NCBI GenBank assembly: GCA_902141825.1
Contig: CABFPG010000002.1
Location: forward strand, 620,001 to 684,000
Length of the DNA: 64,000 nt
DNA from: Thalassocella blandensis
Lineage (GTDB): Bacteria > Pseudomonadota > Gammaproteobacteria > Pseudomonadales > Cellvibrionaceae
Direction: 5' to 3'
How positions within the stretch are numbered: position 1 is the stretch's first letter; every line of letters begins with the position of its first letter. A model generated the notes under the pieces. That model saw only the letters and a list, made by a program, of their open reading frames with translations. It made no database searches and was not told where the DNA came from. Positions 18,918 to 27,628 of the stretch are shown here, piece by piece. Both the position numbers and the translations under genes were made by a program.

Positions 18918-20461
18918 AGGGATTAGCAAGAGAGAAATTAAGGTTGGGATAATCAGGCGACATCATACCCGTATTCGGTTGATACGCCTAATAACTCATG
19001 TCGAAGTATTTGATTTGAAAGGGGTTTACTTCGGTGTTATATTGAGGAGTGATCGGCGTTTTGGAAGCTGCTGTTCATTGACTATAATCTTAAAGTTATA
19101 AGGTTATTAATAGGTTATACAGTGCAATTTCTAACCACAGGCTAGCTCAACATACCTGCTATGCTTCTGGACTGGGGATTTTCAGCTAAAACCACACAAT
19201 GAAGGGCTTCCATACCACTATTTACTGCTCTACCTTAATTTTCGCAGCAAATATTGGCAAAACGATGCCGGCATAACCGCGGAGCTTATATTGCCAAAAG
19301 CGATATCGTCTAAATCGACAAAGCCCTCGCAAAAATTACCAGGTGTCTGGGCTGGTGGTCATCCACCAAGCCAGGCAAATATAAACAAATAAGCACGACA
19401 GTGTCGTATTACTGAGAAAGCCGAAATAGCCGTATCAGGCCGAGTGAATATTCCCCGCGCCTGCACAGTGTTTACACAAAGCTATTTGGGCATTGTTAGA
19501 CTAGCTAGCAAGCTTATAAGATACACAGAGAGTATTAACGTTTTTCAGGTAACTATTTAGTTAACCACAAATTGGCTACAAGCGGTTGGGTTAACGATAC
19601 GCAGGCAACAAGCAGTAACAATGGCAGCACACTTAAAGCTCCGTTTTATGAGTCACACTACACTCGAACGAGAGCACTTAATTTAAGATGTCCTCTACTG
19701 TTACCGGCGCAATGCATGCAGAACAGCCACCTGATAGAGCAGCTTTATCAACCTAGAAAGTCATTTGCTGCTCGAAGAACCGTACACGTCTTGATGACGA
19801 ATAAGTAAACAGCCAAGCGCTTGCGACATCATATTGATGATGCTTCAAGTTGCAGCAACCACTTAAACGCCACAGAACGTACAATAAACGTAACACCAAA
19901 TTAATTTAAGGAAACACGGCCAAAACAAACCCATATCGAGCAAAAGAAGACAGGCTCTTTAAACGCTCCCTCTCACTACCTATGCCGCTCGCGGCTTAAG
20001 TAAATTTATACGAGAGCATCGTTTAAAACAGGTTAAACGGCACACAACGCCCCACCTACAGGTTTATGCTAACGCCCAGAAGCGCAACAGCATAAGAGCA
20101 CGCCAACCAAACTCGAGTTTTGCCATGCTTTTCCACATTAATTGAGTGTCAACTCTCTCCTTATAGCCTTCAGCTTTCTACAACAGAACTTAAAAACTTA
20201 AAATCAACTTCAGGTCTATTACAGATTTACAAACACTTGGTTTTGATTAGAAAAAGAACGGGCTTCCGGTAAAAAGTCGGGTCGATCAACACTTTCGACA
20301 CAACATCGGCTTCAGATTGGTACCCAGCAGCAAAGCTGGAAATTTCGCGCAAGCATCTTTTCCAGTCATAGATAAACACGCTGAATTGTTTTTCAAAGTT
20401 TCATTTCTGTTTTTGCTCAGCCAAATACGATCTCTGAGTGCCACATAAGAGATCAACATTA
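18918..20461. other. long rluC-rne intergenic region / rne leader
   Basis: About 1.5 kb without a convincing gene; open frames here are short and lack ribosome sites. In enterobacteria the rne 5' untranslated region is long, structured and serves RNase E autoregulation. The size here suggests something similar or a long leader with several promoters. I cannot identify a defined element by eye. The last bases give an AAGAGA ribosome site 9 bases before the rne ATG. Confidence 0.5.
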
Positions 20462-23242
20462 ATGAAAAGAATGTTAATAAATGCCACGCAGCCTGAAGAG
20501 ATGCGTGTAGCACTGGTTGACGGTCAATGGTTATACGACCTGGACATCGAAAACCGCTTAAGAGAACAGAAAAAAGCCAACATCTACAAGGGTAAAATTA
20601 CCCGCATCGAGCCCTCTCTCGAAGCCGCCTTTGTTGATTATGGTGCTGAAAGGCACGGCTTCCTTCCCCTTAAAGAAATTTCCCGCGAATACTTCGACAA
20701 ACAACCCAAAGAGATTGACGGCCGCATCCGCATCAAAGATGTAGTGAAAGAAGGCATGGAAGTGATCGTTCAGGTCGACAAAGAAGAACGCGGCAATAAA
20801 GGTGCAGCGTTAACCACGTTTATCAGCCTCGCTGGCCGATACCTCGTGCTTATGCCCAACAACCCTCGAGCGGGCGGAATTTCTCGCCGTATTGATGGCG
20901 ATGACCGTACCGACTTAAAAGACGCGCTCTCGAAAATTGAAGTCCCCAAAGGCATGGGCGTAATTGTCCGTACTGCAGGTGTTGGCCGCAGCGCCGAAGA
21001 ACTACAGTGGGATTTAAACTACCTGCTAAGTCTTTGGGCAGCCGTTAAAGAAGAATCTGACAAGCAAGATGCACCGCACTTCCTGTTTCAGGAGAGTAAC
21101 GTCATCATTCGCGCAATTCGCGACTACTTGCGCCCAGATATCGGTGAGGTTCTGATCGACAACCAAGAAGCTTTCGAACTCGCCTCCGCCTTCGTGCAGC
21201 AAGTAATGCCGAACTATTCCAACAAAGTGAAATTCTACAAAGAAGCGGTCCCCTTGTTTAACCGCTTCCAGATTGAAGGCCAGATCGAAACAGCTTTTGA
21301 GCGCGAAGTAAATCTTCCCTCCGGCGGCGCCATTGTGATTGATGTGACTGAGGCCCTGGTAAGCATCGACATTAACTCCTCTCGCGCCACTAAAGGCGGA
21401 GACATTGAAGAAACCGCCCTGCAAACCAACCTGGAAGCTGCTGACGAAATTGCGCGTCAATTACGTCTGCGTGACATTGGCGGTCTGGTAGTTATCGACT
21501 TTATCGACATGCAGCCAGTGAAGAATCAGCGCGCCGTTGAAAACCGTACACGTGACGCTCTGGCTATGGACCGAGCTCGAGTTCAGGTCGGCAGAATTTC
21601 TCGCTTTGGCCTACTGGAAATGTCCCGTCAGCGTTTACGCCCATCTCTTGGTGAAACAACATCCAAGGTTTGCCCGCGCTGTAGTGGACAAGGCACTATT
21701 CGCGGCACAAAATCTTTGGCCCTCTCAATCCTGCGCCTGCTGGAAGAGGAAGCTCAAAAAGAGAAAAGCGCAGAGATTCGCGCTGTAACTCCGGTTTCTG
21801 TGGCTACTTTCCTGCTGAACGAGAAGCGCAAAGCCATTTCCAACATCGAATTACGCCACAACACCCGCGTAGTTATTTTACCAAACGATGCCATGGTAAC
21901 GCCGCACTTCGAGGTACTGCGCCTTAGAGAAAGCGACGTAACCGAAGTGGAAACCAGCTATAAGATTGATATAGCCAAAGATGAATCTATCGAACTGATC
22001 TCTGATCAGCCAGTGAACGTTGCCAACATTCCAAAGCCGGCGGTACAGCAAGTGGCCCCCTCTCAACCGGCGCCACCTGAAAAAACCAAAAGCGTTTTCG
22101 CTAGCTTTTTTGCCACCCTGGTTGCTCTGTTCAGCAGCTCAGACAAATCTGACAAAAAGAAATCTGCGCAAAACAAGCGTCATCAGAAAAGCAATGCCAA
22201 GCGCCGCCCCAACCAGGGCCGCAACCGCAAGAACAATCGCCGTAAAAATGACGATGAAATTACGGACAACCTGAGCGGAAAAGCCCCTTCGGAAGAGTCT
22301 CGTAACCGAAACAACAACAACAAAAAACCGCGAGACCCTGAAAACAAGCAAAACAAGCCGAAAGGCAAAGGCCGCAAACAAGAACGCGGGAGCGAGCGTA
22401 ACCAGGATCGCAACAGGAATGATGCGGAGACTGATAACGAGTCCACCAATAAGTCCGATGGCGACAACAACAAACAGCGCCCACAAAAGCGCCCATCGAA
22501 CAAACGTGGTCGTACCCAGGAAAGACAGCGAGGCCCCAAACCTGAAGCGGAAAAAACTGCTGAACAAGATAATAGTTCAGCGGCGCAAGATGGCAACACA
22601 AGCAACAATGCCCCTGCAAACAATGCTCCTGCAAACAATAAGGTAGAAGCGGTGCGCGAAAAGCCACAGGCAAGCAATACCAACTCTCAAACAATAGCAC
22701 CACAACAAACTGAGAGCCGCGCAGAAAAGCCAGCATCAGCACCGTCAGCTGATAGCAAGCAAACAACGCAAGAAGCTTCGAAGCCAGCGCCGGATAAAGC
22801 CGCAAAGCCGCAAGCATCACAAGCGCCCGGCAAACCTGACGCCACAGCGAACAAGCCAGAGCAAAGATCTGAAGTTCCCGCTGCAAAAACAGAAGACAAC
22901 GTCGCGCCAGCAGCTGCTGCCAAAGCGCCAGTAGAGAAAACAACGGATACGCCGGTTGCAAAAACCGAAAATGCGGTTGACTCTGCGGCAAAACAAGAAG
23001 AGAAGCGTCCTCGTACTCGTCCGGCCAATGACCCGCGCAACTCACCGCGCGCTATTGCTAAAACGGAGGTTTCCGATGTCGCACTTGAAGTTAAAATGAG
23101 TAATCCGCTAGACACTTCTGCCCCGGCAAACATTGAGCGTAAACCGCGTGAGCTTCGCCGCCCAGCGAACGACCCGCGTGCAGAAAGCTCAGATATCGAA
23201 CACGCAGAAGCTAAAAAGTCTGAAGCTCCGGCAGATTCTTAA
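20462..23242 (+). CDS. rne: ribonuclease E
   Basis: The essential endoribonuclease and degradosome scaffold, 926 residues. The N-terminus [13 protein letters not shown] matches E. coli and fixes the start. An S1 domain covers about 35-125. The catalytic acids are Asp303 ([12 protein letters not shown]) and Asp346 (VVIDFIDM), and the zinc-link cysteines are Cys404 and Cys407 (CPRCSGQG), all at the E. coli numbers. From about residue 510 the protein is disordered, first with a hydrophobic/amphipathic stretch ([14 protein letters not shown]) that may bind the membrane, then Arg/Asn/Lys-rich RNA-binding segments, then Ala/Pro-rich sequence. Two RPANDPR motifs lie near the C-terminus and resemble the NDPR partner-binding motifs of pseudomonad RNase E. 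Confidence 0.97.
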   Translation: MKRMLINATQPEEMRVALVDGQWLYDLDIENRLREQKKANIYKGKITRIEPSLEAAFVDYGAERHGFLPLKEISREYFDKQPKEIDGRIRIKDVVKEGMEVIVQVDKEERGNKGAALTTFISLAGRYLVLMPNNPRAGGISRRIDGDDRTDLKDALSKIEVPKGMGVIVRTAGVGRSAEELQWDLNYLLSLWAAVKEESDKQDAPHFLFQESNVIIRAIRDYLRPDIGEVLIDNQEAFELASAFVQQVMPNYSNKVKFYKEAVPLFNRFQIEGQIETAFEREVNLPSGGAIVIDVTEALVSIDINSSRATKGGDIEETALQTNLEAADEIARQLRLRDIGGLVVIDFIDMQPVKNQRAVENRTRDALAMDRARVQVGRISRFGLLEMSRQRLRPSLGETTSKVCPRCSGQGTIRGTKSLALSILRLLEEEAQKEKSAEIRAVTPVSVATFLLNEKRKAISNIELRHNTRVVILPNDAMVTPHFEVLRLRESDVTEVETSYKIDIAKDESIELISDQPVNVANIPKPAVQQVAPSQPAPPEKTKSVFASFFATLVALFSSSDKSDKKKSAQNKRHQKSNAKRRPNQGRNRKNNRRKNDDEITDNLSGKAPSEESRNRNNNNKKPRDPENKQNKPKGKGRKQERGSERNQDRNRNDAETDNESTNKSDGDNNKQRPQKRPSNKRGRTQERQRGPKPEAEKTAEQDNSSAAQDGNTSNNAPANNAPANNKVEAVREKPQASNTNSQTIAPQQTESRAEKPASAPSADSKQTTQEASKPAPDKAAKPQASQAPGKPDATANKPEQRSEVPAAKTEDNVAPAAAAKAPVEKTTDTPVAKTENAVDSAAKQEEKRPRTRPANDPRNSPRAIAKTEVSDVALEVKMSNPLDTSAPANIERKPRELRRPANDPRAESSDIEHAEAKKSEAPADS

Positions 23243-23258
23243 AAAACTTCTAAAAAAC

Positions 23259-23292
23259 ATAGGTTTATGACTTGTTCCTGGCATAAACCTAT
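23259..23292. repeat. 11-bp inverted repeat over the tRNA-Ser promoter
   Basis: ATAGGTTTATG and its perfect complement CATAAACCTAT are separated by 12 bases, just after the rne stop. The arms enclose the -35 element of the tRNA promoter and touch its -10. It may be the 3' end hairpin of rne mRNA, although no T-run follows, or a protein-binding site. Confidence 0.7.
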
Positions 23293-23299
23293 GTATAAT
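23272..23299 (+). promoter_or_regulatory. promoter of tRNA-Ser
   Basis: TTGTTC and a perfect TATAAT lie 16 bases apart, and the TATAAT ends 12 bases before the mature tRNA. The position and the consensus -10 make this a likely sigma-70 promoter. The -35 is moderate. Confidence 0.65.
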
Positions 23300-23311
23300 C
23301 TGCGTCCTTCC

Positions 23312-23399
23312 GGTGGGGTGGCTGAGTGGTCGAAAGCGGCGGTCTTGAAAACCGTTGAACCGCGAGGTTCCCAGAGTTCGAATCTCTGCCCCACCGCCA
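23312..23399 (+). tRNA. tRNA-Ser (anticodon UGA)
   Basis: An 88-base tRNA with encoded CCA. The acceptor arms GGTGGGG and CCCCACC pair fully. The anticodon loop CTTGAAA gives TGA at 23346-23348. A long variable arm and the T-arm loop GTTCGAATC are present. The discriminator G and long variable arm agree with serine identity. The gene lies between rne and yccA with its own promoter and terminator. Confidence 0.97.
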
Positions 23400-23405
23400 T
23401 ATAAC

Positions 23406-23433
23406 AAAAGGCTCGCCACTTGGCGGGCCTTTT
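23406..23433 (+). terminator. intrinsic terminator of tRNA-Ser
   Basis: A 12-bp stem (AAAAGGCTCGCC / GGCGGGCCTTTT, one G-T pair) with a 4-base loop is followed by a T-run. It starts 7 bases after the tRNA end. Confidence 0.9.
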
Positions 23434-23961
23434 TGTTTTAATCCATTTTGTTTTAATCCTTTGACTTAAACCCTTACTGAAAAAACCGCCTCACATTACA
23501 CCAGCAAGGCAGCGCGCCTGCAGTACCGCGGCAAAGCAAGAAACAGATTGAAAGCGAGAGACGACGCAAACAGCCAGACTCAATGACTCCCCCGCTGAAA
23601 AATCCCGCCACCCCAATCAAAAGCGCATAACATATAACCACCGCAAACCTTAATCAAACCAACTATGAAAATACAATCGTAAAACACGTTTGTCGCTCAT
23701 TTCACCATCACCTATACTCAGATTACGGTTGTTTCCAGCAACTTAAGCCGTGCCGCTGGAGATCCTAGCGTCGGTAGCCCCACGCCCCCGGGGCCGCCGC
23801 CGCGACTACAATCTTTCTTTTTCTCATCTTGAAATCCACTTCGTACCCCCAATAATTTCATTAAAGCTAAACCTTTAGCTAAAGAAAATGTCGAAAAGTC
23901 TGTGAATGACAACAACTTATTGTATGATTAGCCGTAAATAACCACTTTCAGGAGAAAGACC
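23434..23961. other. intergenic region before yccA
   Basis: About 530 bases. A GC-rich patch near 23750-23810 contrasts with its surroundings, but I find no gene, tRNA or repeat in it. A TATGAT near 23923 may be the -10 of yccA, with no good -35. An AGGAG ribosome site precedes the yccA ATG. Confidence 0.45.
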
Positions 23962-24630
23962 ATGCAAGAGCTATACACCCGGAGTCATGAAAGTCATGTG
24001 GGTTCAAGAGAAGAATCGCGCGAAGTAAGCAAGGTATTGCGCAATACTTACGCCCTTTTGGCCATGACGGTTGCCTTTAGTGCTGTCACCGCTACCATCT
24101 CTATGGCTGTTGGTGTTCCGTACATGGGACTGTGGATGTTACTCCCTTATATCGGACTTCTTTTTGCTGTTGAGAAAACCAAAAACAGTGGTTGGGGTTT
24201 GTTTTGGGTATTTGCACTAACAGGCTTCCTGGGCGTCACCATTGGACCTGTATTGAGCTATTACATAGGCATGTCCGGCTATGAACCGATTATTTTAGCG
24301 CTTGGCGGCACTGCGCTAATATTCTTTGCTCTATCCGGTTATGTGCTGGTTACCCGTAAAGATATGAGCTTCTTAACCGGCTTTATTATGACGGGCTTTC
24401 TGGTAGCCTTCATTGCGATGATCGCCAGTGCATTTTTAAATATCGCAGGTTTAAGCCTGGCAGTTAGCTGTATGTTCCTAGTACTGAGCTCATGCATGAT
24501 CATGTGGCAAACCAGCTCCATCATTCACGGTGGTGAGCGCAACTATATTTCAGCGACAGTGACCCTGTATGTAATGCTTTACAACATCTTCACTATTCTT
24601 CTGAGCTTCCTTGGTGGTAGTGACGATTAA
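23962..24630 (+). CDS. yccA: Bax inhibitor-1/YccA family membrane protein
   Basis: A 222-residue integral inner-membrane protein with seven hydrophobic segments after a polar 30-residue N-terminus. The form matches YccA of gammaproteobacteria, a BI-1 family member known in E. coli to associate with and restrain FtsH. Typical elements are the first segment (YALLAMTVAFSAVTATIS) and the C-terminal segment ending in LYNIFTILLSFLGG. The gene has its own strong terminator. yccA followed by the tus genes is also seen in pseudomonads. Confidence 0.92.
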   Translation: MQELYTRSHESHVGSREESREVSKVLRNTYALLAMTVAFSAVTATISMAVGVPYMGLWMLLPYIGLLFAVEKTKNSGWGLFWVFALTGFLGVTIGPVLSYYIGMSGYEPIILALGGTALIFFALSGYVLVTRKDMSFLTGFIMTGFLVAFIAMIASAFLNIAGLSLAVSCMFLVLSSCMIMWQTSSIIHGGERNYISATVTLYVMLYNIFTILLSFLGGSDD

Positions 24631-24672
24631 TAAGCACCAGCCATAATTTATTTCAGAGTTAACATCTAGAAT

Positions 24673-24701
24673 AAAAAGCCCCGCTATATGCGGGGCTTTT
24701 T
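24673..24701 (+). terminator. intrinsic terminator after yccA
   Basis: A perfect 12-bp stem (AAAAAGCCCCGC / GCGGGGCTTTTT) with a five-base loop and T-rich 3' side, 42 bases after the stop. It also looks usable on the opposite strand. Confidence 0.93.
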
Positions 24702-24746
24702 ATTCTTATTACAAAACCGTGACCCATTCCGAGCCATACCACCACA

Positions 24747-25145
24747 ATGAGCTTCACCATAATTATTAGCGCACCGTCATGCAGCAGAACAACCAGCGAT
24801 GCACTGGTATTTTGCCAGGAGGCAAGCAGGCTAAACCTTGTTCACATGATTTTTTTACTCGGTAGCGGCGCTGAAATAGCGGCTGTAAATTCTGACAATA
24901 AGCCCTGGGAGGCACTGGCAAAGAAAGTCAAAATCTTCTGCTGCGTGAACTCAGCTCGCAAACTCCATTTGACCGACCAAAGCGGCAATGCACTGGAAAA
25001 TTTCCACCCCGCATTTTCACTATCGGGACTCACTACACTGGCCCTGGGTTCAAAACAAAGCCAGAAAACAATTACTTTTGGGCAAAGGTCAACACATAGC
25101 GTGTGCCAGGACAATAACGCTCCGCCAGTGAGTTCACGCACGTAA
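24747..25145 (+). CDS. tusD: sulfur relay protein TusD
   Basis: Subunit of the TusBCD complex, which passes persulfide sulfur from TusA to TusE for 2-thiolation of tRNA wobble uridine. It has 132 residues. The N-terminal strand MSFTIIISAP and the C-terminal block FHPAFSLSGLTTLALGS align with the E. coli TusD end (FTLSGLGALAEAS). The sulfur-carrying cysteine is expected in VKIFCCVNSARKL, equivalent to ICVAAALRRG in E. coli. About 20 Ser/Asn-rich residues follow the usual end. It is the first gene of tusDCB-trmA. Confidence 0.82.
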   Translation: MSFTIIISAPSCSRTTSDALVFCQEASRLNLVHMIFLLGSGAEIAAVNSDNKPWEALAKKVKIFCCVNSARKLHLTDQSGNALENFHPAFSLSGLTTLALGSKQSQKTITFGQRSTHSVCQDNNAPPVSSRT

Positions 25146-25183
25146 ACGCGCTGAGAACGAATTTTAAACCGAGTATTTTGACC

Positions 25184-25609
25184 ATGCACACCCTGCTCTT
25201 CGGCCCATTAAATGAAAACACCAGCATCCCCGGCCTGGATTATGCGCTAACCTTACTATCGCTGGAGCAGCCCACCAATCTGGTACTGTGCTGCCAGCCC
25301 GCAACATGCGCACAAATAGATACCACATCAACAGTTAACGAAAAACTGGCACTGCTAGGTCAATTTGAAACGCTACATAGCTACCTTCTGCTGCCCAATA
25401 ACGCCTCAGGCAGCGCTACTAATGATTTTCCAGACGACGCCACTGGCAACCCCGGGATTGAAAGCTGCAACGCATTGAATACAACAGCAATTAATCTCTC
25501 CGCTATTAACCTCTCCGCTATTAACCTCTCCGTAATCAACCCTGCAAGAATAAACCAAGAGGAATTCAGGGCACTTGTGTTAAAATCTCAATCCACTTAC
25601 AGTTTTTAA
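25184..25609 (+). CDS. tusC: sulfur relay protein TusC, with low-complexity insertion
   Basis: Second subunit of the TusBCD hexamer, identified by position between tusD and tusB and by a DsrF-like N-terminus (LLFGPLNENTSIPGLDYALTLLSL). The family is normally about 119 residues; this one has 141. The excess is a polar stretch with a tandem LSAIN repeat, inserted before the C-terminal ALVLKSQSTYSF strand. I use the ATG MHTLL; a TTG two codons earlier is also in frame. Similarity is low, so the call depends partly on context. Confidence 0.72.
   Translation: MHTLLFGPLNENTSIPGLDYALTLLSLEQPTNLVLCCQPATCAQIDTTSTVNEKLALLGQFETLHSYLLLPNNASGSATNDFPDDATGNPGIESCNALNTTAINLSAINLSAINLSVINPARINQEEFRALVLKSQSTYSF
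25496..25540 (+). repeat. 15-bp tandem repeat inside tusC
   Basis: Two identical units CTCTCCGCTATTAAC and a third with three differences (CTCTCCGTAATCAAC) stand head to tail, encoding repeated LSAIN. The near identity at DNA level suggests recent slippage expansion, and the length keeps the reading frame. Confidence 0.88.
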
Positions 25610-25627
25610 CCCCATACCTGTTGCGCC

Positions 25628-25957
25628 ATGCTGCACATTCTTAGCCAACCGAACAGTCAGCTCTTCCATCAATGTATAGAGTCTAGCTCGCAAGGGGACA
25701 GCCTGGTGCTGATTGCAGAAGCTTGCGATTCTCTCCTGTCATCCGAGAGTTTTGCCAGAGAAGTCCTACTGGCAACCAAGCACTTGAGCGTGTACCACGT
25801 TCAACCCTCACTTTCGACAAGCGGGCAACATACTGCAGCAGAACGCCTGGCGACACCAACACAACACAATTTAGACTTAACCCCCATCAAAACCATCGAC
25901 TACCCCTGCTTTGTTTCGCTCGCAAACGAAGCGGATAAGGTATTATCCTGGTACTAA
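25628..25957 (+). CDS. tusB: sulfur relay protein TusB
   Basis: Third TusBCD subunit (DsrH family), 109 residues. The N-terminus MLHILSQ and the segment GDSLVLIAEAC are typical, and the C-terminus has YPCFVSLANEADKVLSWY. It follows tusC by 18 bases. In many relatives tusE follows tusB; here trmA does. Together with tusD and tusC it should support s2U34 formation with MnmA. Confidence 0.82.
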   Translation: MLHILSQPNSQLFHQCIESSSQGDSLVLIAEACDSLLSSESFAREVLLATKHLSVYHVQPSLSTSGQHTAAERLATPTQHNLDLTPIKTIDYPCFVSLANEADKVLSWY

Positions 25958-25974
25958 ATTTCGACGGAATCATC

Positions 25975-27063
25975 ATGCTATTAGGTCAGGCACAACCAGA
26001 AACATACGAAGCACAGCTAGAAGAGAAGATACAGGTAACTCTCGAAGAATTTAAATCATTCAACCCTCCAGAACTGGAGGTGTTCCGCTCCCCTGCGGAA
26101 CATTTCCGCATGCGCGCGGAATTTAAAATCTGGCATGAAAACGGTGAAGCGCACTACGCCATGTTCAAACAAGGCGAATACAAAAAGCCGGTAAAAATCG
26201 AACAATTCTCGATAGGCTCCGAAAAAATCGTTGCGTTAATGCCCGCCTTACTCAAAGCGATTAATGCAGATGAACTGCTCAAGTTAAAACTATTTCAGGT
26301 GGAGTTTCTCACTAGCACAACCGGCGATGCCGTTATAAGCATGATTTATCACAAGCCGTTAAATGAAAACTGGCAAAACACTGCAACCACCCTATCCGAA
26401 ACCTTACAATGCAAAATCATTGGAAGAAGCAGAAAACAAAAGATAGTTATCAGTGAAGATTTCATCACAGAACGGTTTCAGCTTAGCAATGGAGTATTTT
26501 CCTATCAACAGGTGGAAACCGGATTCACTCAGCCCAACGCGAGCGTGTGTCAGCACATGTTAAACTGGGCAATTCAAAACAGTGCGAATCTCGGCGGAGA
26601 TCTGCTGGAACTGTATTGTGGTAACGGAAATTTCACCCTCCCCTTATCCAGGAATTTTAATCGCGTTCTGGCAACAGAAGTCTCCAAAACCTCCGTACAC
26701 TCGGCGCAATACAACATTCAAAAGAACGACATTTCGAACATTACGATTGCCAGACTTTCAAGTGAAGAATTTACACAGGCCTTAAACAAAGAGCGGGAGT
26801 TTCGCCGACTAAAAGATATACCCTTGGATGATTACCAGTTCTCCACAGTATTTGTCGACCCCCCTAGAGCAGGGTTAGATGCCGATACAGAGCAAATGGT
26901 CGCACGGTTTGACAACATCCTTTATATTTCCTGCAACCCGCACACGCTGCAAGATAATCTAACGGGACTTTGTAAAAGCCACGACATTAAAGCCATGGCG
27001 CTTTTTGACCAGTTCCCTTATACCGATCACAGAGAGTGTGGCGTACTATTAAAAAGGAAATAA
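25975..27063 (+). CDS. trmA: tRNA (uracil-5)-methyltransferase TrmA
   Basis: Makes 5-methyluridine at position 54 of tRNA (and 341 of tmRNA in E. coli). It has 362 residues (E. coli 366). The N-terminal RNA-binding half contains FRMRAEFKIWH. The SAM part has LLELYCGNGNFTLPLS and FVDPPRAGLD. The catalytic Cys320 in ISCNPHTL and Glu354 in DHRECGVLL align with E. coli Cys324 and Glu358. It begins 17 bases after tusB and is the last gene of this tRNA-modification operon. Confidence 0.96.
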   Translation: MLLGQAQPETYEAQLEEKIQVTLEEFKSFNPPELEVFRSPAEHFRMRAEFKIWHENGEAHYAMFKQGEYKKPVKIEQFSIGSEKIVALMPALLKAINADELLKLKLFQVEFLTSTTGDAVISMIYHKPLNENWQNTATTLSETLQCKIIGRSRKQKIVISEDFITERFQLSNGVFSYQQVETGFTQPNASVCQHMLNWAIQNSANLGGDLLELYCGNGNFTLPLSRNFNRVLATEVSKTSVHSAQYNIQKNDISNITIARLSSEEFTQALNKEREFRRLKDIPLDDYQFSTVFVDPPRAGLDADTEQMVARFDNILYISCNPHTLQDNLTGLCKSHDIKAMALFDQFPYTDHRECGVLLKRK

Positions 27064-27077
27064 GTTCAGGCTTCACC

Positions 27078-27596
27078 CTAGGGCTTAAACTCTTTCACGA
27101 CGCTATCAACCTGCTCGGTGTTTATTTCTGAAATATTAGTTTTAGACAGCATCCCCTGATTCGCAATCCGGTCAGCGGTTACCATAACGAAGTCTTTAAA
27201 AGTCTCTTCAATTTTTTCCCGCTCCCGATCATAGGCCAGCTTGTCTTTGGTCGGAAGCTTTTTCCACTCTTCCAGAATTGGGATGTGTGCAGTCGCTTCG
27301 GCGAGCTGCCGAAATACACTCAACTCTTCTATTAACGCCTTATCCATCAACAGAATTGACAGTGCATTTATACGAATACTCGCTTCCGTCAGACTGACCT
27401 GCTCTGCCAACACGGCACGACTCAAAATAACAATACTTTGAACACCACGCTCGCGTCGCTTTTCAATTTCTTTCTTAAACTCATCTGCAGAAGCCGCCTG
27501 TCTCTTTTTGTGCCGATACAACAACACGTGGTAATACGCCGCTATTCCCATCAACCCAAGCACAAACAAAACCGCCAGCAACACCCAATAATTCAT
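27078..27596 (-). CDS. DUF2489-like membrane-anchored protein
   Basis: A 172-residue protein with one N-terminal transmembrane helix (about 4-26) followed by basic residues and a cytoplasmic helical domain. The stretch RERGVQSIVILSRAVLAEQVSLTEASIRINALSILL-type (residues about 49-83) recalls the DUF2489 family of gammaproteobacteria. No catalytic motif is seen. It lies 32 bases downstream of rmuC in the same direction, so the two are probably one transcript. Function unknown. Confidence 0.65.
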   Translation of the reverse strand: MNYWVLLAVLFVLGLMGIAAYYHVLLYRHKKRQAASADEFKKEIEKRRERGVQSIVILSRAVLAEQVSLTEASIRINALSILLMDKALIEELSVFRQLAEATAHIPILEEWKKLPTKDKLAYDREREKIEETFKDFVMVTADRIANQGMLSKTNISEINTEQVDSVVKEFKP

Positions 27597-27628
27597 AACA
27601 CACCTATTTCACGCAATACTTTGCCACA

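Noticed and set aside
22139-23133. Several long minus-strand frames opposite the rne 3' half
   Set aside because: They are shadows of the low-complexity Arg/Ala/Asn-rich C-terminus and have no ribosome sites.
23718-23915. GC-rich patch with a 65-codon minus-strand frame before yccA
   Set aside because: Gly/Pro-rich translation without family likeness; no start signal.
24747-25957. Frameshift or pseudogene in the tus genes
   Set aside because: All three frames are open with proper starts, and the unusual lengths come from in-frame insertions.
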